This document shows, piece after piece, positions 51,101 to 60,100 of a stretch of DNA of 64,000 nucleotides. Each line of letters opens with the position of its first letter. Positions within the stretch are counted from its first letter, which is position 1. A program made the translations under genes and the position numbers. Origin of the DNA: Tubiluchus corallicola (lineage: Eukaryota; Priapulida; Priapulimorpha; Priapulimorphida; Tubiluchidae). The stretch is taken from positions 510,636-574,635 of the forward strand of contig JAQGDQ010000098.1 in the NCBI GenBank assembly GCA_030141605.1, in the 5' to 3' direction. The notes under the pieces were generated by a model that saw only the letters and a list, made by a program, of their open reading frames with translations, was not told the origin of the DNA and ran no database searches.

Positions 51101-54100
51101 TGTCATTCTTGGTGTCAGTCACTCCATCGACGATGACAAACTCAAGAATGATTTGGCAGTATTTTGAATGAACATGTGGACGGCCTATCAGAGTAATGCA
51201 GTTTATATACTGTACCTGGGCAACTATTAAATGGCCATCTTACTATTCACTTCATTTTTGATTTGTATATTCCTGTAACCCCTTGACTTCCATTTCATTA
51301 AATAAGTCAAGTTTGAGTTCATTAGTATTAGTATTAAACTATTAGTATGTTACTGAATGTTCTAAAACATTTTGTACATTTCAGAGGCGTGTTCCCCGGG
51401 TTATTACTACAATAGTACGAAAGAGAGATGCACCCCCTGCGGGCATGGCTTTTACCAGGAAGCACCGGCACAGTTCGCTTGTAATCCGTGTTTTATTGCT
51501 AAAACTACAATATCTCGGACAGCAACCAGGCCGATTGACTGCTTAGGTACTGACTGGGTTGTTTTGTTAGAAATATCTATACCAAATTTTGTTTTGGTAA
51601 TAAAGTGCTTTGTTTGTCCAGTAGAAGCTTTAATCAGAGTTTTGATGTTGCATGGAATTGTGCATTTACATTTGCACTTCCATTTATAATTTTGTAACTT
51701 TCTGACTCTTAAAAGGCACTGTGGTTCTCACTTTATATCTTCTTTGGTTTTATACTTCAAACCATAGTCCCATGGTGACGATCACTCAGTAATCAATCAT
51801 ATTATTGCAAAAAGCATATCCCTCTGTTTTGCATTATTTCACCTTTCACACTTTTCAGATGATTGCAACTCTGGTTTTGAAATGAAAGGTGATGGCCGGT
51901 GTGAGCCATGTCCTAGAGGCCATTACAGAACTGGAGGTTTGCATGAGAGATGTCAGAAATGTCCGCCTGAGAAGCCAGATACTAAGAGGCCTGCGGTATG
52001 TAGGTTTTATTTAGAGAAGCTCATTTTGTGGTACTGTACATCAAATGAGTTCCGATAAAAAAACCACTGCGAGAAATTAATTATTATTGACCTTTGACTC
52101 TAATTATAGTTAAAGTACTGGAACTTTCAGCAATAGTTTTTTTATTGCTTATAGTATATTTTACTTTGCTTTTACGTAAACAAGCTTTTTCAGTACCATT
52201 GCACCATTATGTAAAAAATAATCTAAACCTGAATTTACACTTATAAATGAGTCTCTTTCAAGTGGTTTTGACACTGAACTGACACATGCTCGACCGACTT
52301 TAATTTGATAGACAGTTGACTTTTAACTCAATAATGAAAATTTGACAAATATTCTTGCTGAACACATACCAACTGCAAAGGTCAAGTAACTGTCTTACTT
52401 GGAGTTTGATGACTACAGTACACGCATAGCTTCATTTAGTTACATTTACATCAATATGAATCAACACAATATTTAATTTATTATACAACTAGAGTCCAAT
52501 GTGCATCGAGCTTGTTTGTAGTGTTTCTTGTTTTCACTACGTGTGACCACACTGCATTTTCAAAAGGCTATATTTAATAATGTTTTTTATAAGCCGTAAG
52601 GAGTATAATTATGTACTGCACTGCAGTGCATTTAGGATGGATCTAACAATCCATTTTTTCACAGCTTTTCATAAGTGCCTATGTGCATGTTGCACACTGG
52701 ACAAAAATGCTGCATGTCTTTACACGAATCTTTAACAAATGGAATCCAAGCACAACACCAACACCTGAAAATAGGAAACTGGTATCTTTGAAACTTAGAT
52801 TATATTGCCTACCGTTAGTCACAAAAAAGGCGATTAAGCACTATTTCAGATAACTTCATGGAATAGGATGATTTTTTTTTTAAAAAATTGAATTTTAATT
52901 AGATTCTCTTTAGCATTTTAGCTGCGCTGAGCTGCAGAAAATTGTCTTTGTTTTTACGAACAAAAATATTCGGACATTTATATACATTGGTAATTTCAAC
53001 AACAATGAAAAAGTTTCTTACACAAAGAAGCAAAGAATCCCAAAGACGAGGAAAGTAAAGAGGCCATTCTTTGGCACTGTCCTCGTAGTTATTTGAGCAT
53101 GGCATTGTGGGCATTCCATTGACGTCGGATATGGACCCAAAGAACTCTTTGTTACAATGATCGTTGCATGAGCTGGCTGCACAATAACTGGAATAAAAAT
53201 AGTCATTAATAATTAACTGGGCTAGCTGCTCTAGCTTACCATACAAAGCATTTTTTGTTAAACTTCAATAGAATCTTTATTGCGCATCTGAGGATCTTTT
53301 GGTACAGCAATAATATGCTTATAGCAGAGGCTAGCTGGACGGTGACTGGAGATAACTGTTATTACTTATTAGTGATCGTTCTAAAAACAGATGTTTATTT
53401 GAAATGAGAGACTTTGGTGATTCTGAGGCTGAACAGGATTATTTTACTGCTGACCTGCATCTTCAATTCCTCAATGAATATCTGGGATGATGGCATACAT
53501 GCTTCATACCCTGTTGTTATTATTTGCAAAATAAGTTCAGAAATTCTTTTATAAAACTTCCCGGAAAAGTAATAAACTTACCAGGCTGCATTGGCTGTTC
53601 TGGGTAGTTGGACATTTTCACATATAAATGACTCTGCAGCACTTTTTTACTTATAAATTTTCCGAGCTGACTGTGAGTGTTTCTGCCTGTCCTTGAGATT
53701 CAGTTTAACCATCACAAGTTTGCATGTATATCACAGTACACGTCCAGTCCTGAACAAATGTTTACTAATCAACTAACCCAATTTCGAGATTAAACAAATA
53801 CTTCACACCAACACATCACATGTTGCCGCCTATAGCACCTAAGTCCAAAATAAACGCTTCCTAAAGCGAAATAAATTTTAGCTCAAGGGTCGTGTTTCCC
53901 CCGGCTTTATTGTTCGCAGCATAAGCAGTTGGCCTGTTGATCTTGACATTACTATTAAGGCAGTATTGTCCAGTAATCTTCATCGTCTGATAATTGATTA
54001 CTTTCTCAGAGGACTGTATCAGTCTACTTGTTTGATATGGATTGCATTAATATCGATAAGTGTTCAAAAATTTGCATTGAATTGTCACTGGCATTAAAAG

Positions 54101-57100
54101 ATCCAGGATCTAAAATGCTTGCAACTGCATAAAAAAATCCACATTTTACCTACTTTTGGCAGTTTGACCGTTATTATCAGTTTTTCAATCAGTTTTGTTA
54201 CTAACAGTAGCTGCCTTTGGGGTCTGCATCCATAGTGTAATATTACTGCAACAATGCTGCATTGAAGCATTGTTAATTAATGTAATTTGTAGCGAGATAG
54301 GTGCCATACATAATGCTGTATTTTAGGCAAGTTCACAAAAAAACTATATTATTTTCACTAGCTTTGAAACATTTGTCAAACAATTCGATTAAACGTCTAC
54401 CTTAAATTTTAGTTATTGCAAATGGATGTCTGGTATTTATTACCTACTACCATACTAGATTAGAGCTATGTGAAACATCTGCAAAGATCTTAACTTAATG
54501 TCCAGGTTGCTGTGCCTCACCTTTAGTCACTTCTTATTCCTTTCTTTGCAACAAAATGTTTCTCGTATCAGGATCTTTATCTATTTATAATCTTTTTGAT
54601 AACTTGCATTGCGTAATGATTATAGTGCTTAACAGTATGTAAAGGCTTTATTGTACATGTTAAGCTAAATTCATTTTTTCGCTTGTAGCAGGTGTACATA
54701 TCTGATTGTGTGCCACACATCGATACAAATTTCACAATTGGCACTGGTCCAGATGTGCAGTGGAATGAAGTCGAGGTGGACATAGACGGTGAAAATGAAG
54801 TTGGTGGGCCGGCACTTCATACAGGCGGTATTTAAACCATTTTTACTTAATAAATTGCCAGTACATGTCAAGCAAGTGTGTGAAGTTGTCTTCATGTCTG
54901 ATATTGAAACAATTAGTTCTTAAGTTTTGTTCTCAAACTAATGATCTCACTTGTCATTGGCTAATTTTTTTAGCCTAATAAAAATGAGAATCTTGGAAAA
55001 ATGAGTCATGAAACATACTTCCATGTAGAATATGTTTTATCAAAAGGTGCAAATGGTGACATTCAACCTAAACCATGCATTTTTTGGAGCCTGTGCACTA
55101 GATTACTCGGTGGTGCTTGCATCCATTTTCCTTTACCATTATTTTTCTCTTGAAATTACACTTACGTGGCAGTTTATAATTATTTTTTGCAACTGAATAA
55201 TGCCACATTACCATGCCTTACATTTATGCAACACACAATACCACACACTTTACATTTATGCAACACATAATACCAATATGTTTACAGTACTTGTGCTGCC
55301 AGCTACTGAAATTGTAGTCAAAATTAACAGGAGCTAGAAAGTAGGTGCATTCATAAGATACAGTAGTCACACAGTTTCTAATGTGAGTATTCGGTGTAAA
55401 TATTCGGACTGTTGCATTTTCAAATTTTTGTTTAGTTTAAAGTACGCTACCACAGGCATCTTAATTTTAAAAGAGCAGGAAAACTAGGGGTCTATGTTAT
55501 GTTTCGATGTTTGCGCTAAAGCTAAAATGAGTTAGCTACTTAAAGCGAAATGTCACTAGACATTTTGTAAAGTTTAGTTTGACTTCTCCAAAGGTATATT
55601 GCATTGGTAATACATCTATAATTTATAATATGTACATATAAAGATAATAAAACTAATCTTTAATTCTATGTTTGTATACCTTCTGCAATCAACTAATTTG
55701 TAAAGGTATATTCAATTCACATTATTTGTCGTTTACAACTAATTTGTAAAGGTACATTCACATTATTTGTCGTTTACTATGTAATATGTTTATGGCAAGT
55801 ACCATATAAATTTCACTCTTCACTTTAATCAACAGGTAGTCGACTTTGCTCACCTGAATGTCACAGTCGCGGAGGTACGTGTACTCAAGATTTGGAAACA
55901 TCTTCCTGGCACTGCGAGTGTCCTGTGGGTTTTGACGGTCCAAACTGCGAAATACAAGTTTCTAGTGAGTATTTAATGTCTCAAGGTGATGTATGATCTC
56001 CAAACTGCAAATCTTACCATAAGATTCAGGTCTACAAGTCATGTATTCAATTGGCGTGATTGTTTTTTGTTCATTGCAGTAGAGAATCCTATAAGTGAAA
56101 GTTAGCACCCATCCGCCTTCCGCTATCATTTTAGTCTTTGTTGTATTTGCTTTGTCTCATATTTGAGACTGTATAAGTTAGATATTCTGCAGTGTGTGCT
56201 TCACAAGCCTTTAATGTGTTATTCGATGTTTCTTTGACATAGCTACTTGTATTTGTCTTCGAATTTTGTTTTGATGCTGAAATATCTTAGTTAGATGTTG
56301 ATGCAGAGTCCTCAATGTTACAGTTTGATGGTATTAAAAATTGTGAAGAAAAAAAGTAGCTGATGTGAAAAAGTAATTGTGGTTCTGCTTTTGTTAGGAG
56401 GTCTGTGTCCTTTTAGCTGACTTATTTGTATTATTTCTCTGTTGCAGGCTGCACCATAGACTGTCAAAATGGAGGATTGTGCCGGGGAGATGCTGGGGAA
56501 CAGTTTTGCATATGCCCACCTGGCTTTGGTGGCAAGCATTGCGAGATTTCTGGCTCTAAAGGAGGTAAAGCTGATACTAGTTGAAGGTTTCTCACTTTTT
56601 TGAAAACACAACTTTTAAAATTAATAGTATTAAAATATAAAATTATTTTTTCAATGTCTTGGATAAGGTGCTGAGATGGGGAGATAGCAGGCTACCATAC
56701 AATCCATACTTCCAGTGGATAGGCTTAAGTGGTTAAAAGTATTTGCTTAAACCCAAAAAGACTGCCATTGCTTTTTGACAGGAAATTTTAATAAAGGAAG
56801 CACTTATAACATAAAACTTATTTTCAATAAACTGTTTTTACAATGGCTCAAGATTGGTCACTGGACTATATTATTGAAAGGCCTTTTCACTTCCATTTTG
56901 CCTTGTCTGAGAAAATAACTTTTGTCAACATTGTTAATGTTAATTCGCTAACAAAATAATGTTGTTGTTTATTTGTTTGTTTAACTACAGGTTTGACAAC
57001 CAAGGATGTAGCAAAAATAGCAGGAGGGGTTGGTGGAGCACTTATCTGTCTGCTAGTCATCATTCTCATTATTGTATGTGTGTACTGTTACAAGTAAGTG

Positions 57101-60100
57101 AAATCTATTTACTAAACAAAATAGACTTACGTTTTGCAACAGACATGTTATAGAAAACAAAAAAAGCTGCTGTTTTTATGTCGTAGTGTGGTGCACAATA
57201 TATAGATAAAACAGAAGATTAAGTCAGAGTAAAGTAAAAGTATTATTAATGAGACAACGTATTAAAGCAATTACAATCATGAGCAAATTGGTGGTGCCAT
57301 CTGTGGGCTTTAATTATAAGTTCACGTAACTGTTAATGTGTTAGTGATTACACTAGCTGTTACAGAATTAAATGTGTTGTATAATTCATAATTATATTCG
57401 TTACACACGTTAAATAATCAATGTCATCAAGTCTTTGTTTAACAACAGGTCGTGCATGATTATATTAGCTATTACAGCATTAAATTTGTTGTATAATTCA
57501 TAATTACGTTCGTTATGCACGTTAAATAATCAATGTCATCAAGTCTTTGTTTAACAACGATAATGCGTTCTGCAAAATGGAGTAGCAGGTGAACTTGATT
57601 AAATGAAGCTTTCCATGTTTCCATAACGAATGATGTAAATGCAGTCGTTGGGATTTCACTAAAGAAAATCTTTAATGCTTAGCATAAATAATATATAGAA
57701 ACTAAGCATTTTATTTCTACTTGTTTTTTGTAAAGTACAACAAAGATCTATTTGTTGTAATGTAAATGCAGTGATTACACAATTTGCATAAAATTCTCAG
57801 TAATAAGTTACGTAGCTATTCCTTACAGAGCAGTAAATATTTTGTTAAATTTCAAATTTAAATTCCCTGTCTAGCGTCTAGTGTCCTGGACTTCTTTCCT
57901 ATCCTACTTTTGTGGCTCATGCCTTTTAACTTCATTTCAAATCAAGTGACTTGTAACCTTATTCCCAAGTTAAGTAACAGGCAAATTGCTGGCTAAATCT
58001 AATCTGCAAAGCTTCTTTGGACTTTGGTTCCTGGCAGATATTAATTAACTTCAAAGTCCAAGTTGCCTGGCACAAAGCTAACTCTCATACCAACAATGCA
58101 TTCAAAAAAGCATAATTTTCTAGTAGACTCTTAAATACATCCGATAGAATACCAGTATTCCATTATATAAAATAACTAGCTCTGTCGTACACTAGCAGCA
58201 AGGTAGCAAGCTTAACACGTACCAGCAGCTAATCACTCTTACTGGAACACAGCAATGCAATTAAGTTTTGCTGCTTTAAACGAGATCAAGAATTTGTTGT
58301 TAAATTGAAAGTTTCTTTAAGTAAGGTTTGGATTTCATCATTAAGACAAACTATTAATCATTAGGGATGAAAGGAGGTACCAAACTGTAGTGGGCACTCG
58401 AACGAATTGTCGTTAAAGCACTATAGTTTAGTTTAGTGAGCTTGCAAGTTCTGCACAGCACGTTGGCACATTCCTTGCAGGTATTGTATTGTGTTTGTGT
58501 TATATGCACTATGCTACATGCCGTGTCATGTTATGGTATATTATATTTATTATATGTATTCTATCCTGCATTGTTCTGCACTGTGCTCATACTCACTAAG
58601 CTATACTATGCTTGAATTCTATCGAACACATTGGTATAACATCATATTATATCAGGTACCCTTATTTTTTAATATTTAGTATTTTACATTGAGGGTTATT
58701 AATGTGATTAAAGTATATTTATTTGTTATTAGGGACAGCTCAAAGCAAAAGAAAAAACGAGCTGCTATGTCATACTACAGCATGACCCGATTGCCTGGCA
58801 TGCCAACGCCTGTTATGACCAGTGATAGAACTGACCTCTATCCGCCATCTCAAGCAGCTAGCATGATGAGTATTCCTGGCTCACATACTGCTTCGTTGTA
58901 TAGGCCAGGAGCTCCATTATCAAAATCGCAAGGCAGTATAGGTATGCAATTTTGCTCTTAATGTGGTCATGTGCATTTTATATCTTCAAGCTTATATATT
59001 TATACAAAATTTGGATTGCTGTGGTTCGTTGTTAACAAACATGCATCGAACATACAATTGTACAGTTTTTGAAGTCTGTGAAGATTGAACACACTGAATC
59101 ACCGGTCGAAGTGCTCTGTTGACAATGCATATCAACACCCTAGTACGTTTTGATTTTCTTGCAGTAGAATAATTGAGATAGTCAAGGTACATTGACAAAA
59201 AATGCATGTCCTACGAAATCTAATTTATATTGACTAAGTATTTCTTAACCACAAAATGATAATAATAATTGTTATTTGTTTGATTAATTGCGACAAACAT
59301 ATTTATTTGAGTTTTTGAGTATTTCTTGCTTTATGTTATTAATTTTCTATGGAAAGCCTGTGGTCCATAAAAGTCTTTCAATGTTGCACACTTGTTCACC
59401 TTTTTACAGTTGTGCAAGAAAATTTGTTTTTGACTTAATTAATAATGACTTAATTTTATTGAGCAGCTCCAAAGCCACGTGAAAGAGCTTCAAACTATAG
59501 TCATGTACAAATGAGTCGATCATATGGCAATATGGCTGCAGCTGCCAGAGAGAGCAGCTCTCTAGGAAGAAGCTATGGAAATCCTTATGAGAGAGACCAT
59601 ACCTTGTCTTCCATAGGTGTTGATGAACAATTTTATGCAATGCCTAGCTGTAAGTCAGTGTTTAAAATATGTGTATCACCGACTAAAAAACTTTCGAGAA
59701 CTTTTGAGAAAGATGGATTACTTTTGAGCTTTTCAGCATTTTTCTTGTTTGTGCATGTTTTTGGAAAAAACTAAATTGTGATTACTAATAGACAAGTCAA
59801 AGCAACGTTTTGACTGATTTCTGTGAAAATCAGTGAACTATTTTTTGGGAAGTAGAGCTATTGACTTGGCTTCAAAACATTATGTTAGTAAGGTGCAATG
59901 CAAAAATATTGCTTTTCAAATGTTTAAATAGTAGCATATTTAATAAATTTTGTGTTCATTTGCTGTAGTATTCATCGATAACAGCGATTTTAATTAATGT
60001 CACTTTTTCATTTTATAGCATTGGGTATGCCATCATTATGCACCTGTCCGAAATCACACAAGCCTCATCCTCATCACAGTCCACTGTACAAACATCGGTT

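Larger units (their letters stand above)
49677..54720 (+). other. Exons 30-34: three GCC2/GCC3 cysteine-rich repeats plus linker
   Basis: The repeats start KCPPGQ...[20 protein letters not shown] and DDCNSGFEM, each with the C-x-x-C and C-x-x-C-P pairs typical of ephrin-receptor-like/TNFR-like cysteine repeats. The last cysteine (ISDC) is in exon 34, which then encodes an acidic linker of about 40 residues ([11 protein letters not shown]). The exon 34 acceptor is a TAGCAG tandem site, so one glutamine may be optional. Residues about 3090-3318. Confidence 0.8.

Noticed and set aside
52899-53246. 115-codon minus-strand frame overlapping the LITAF exon
   Set aside because: Different frame from the LITAF exon; the latter explains the region with full domain consensus and splice phases.
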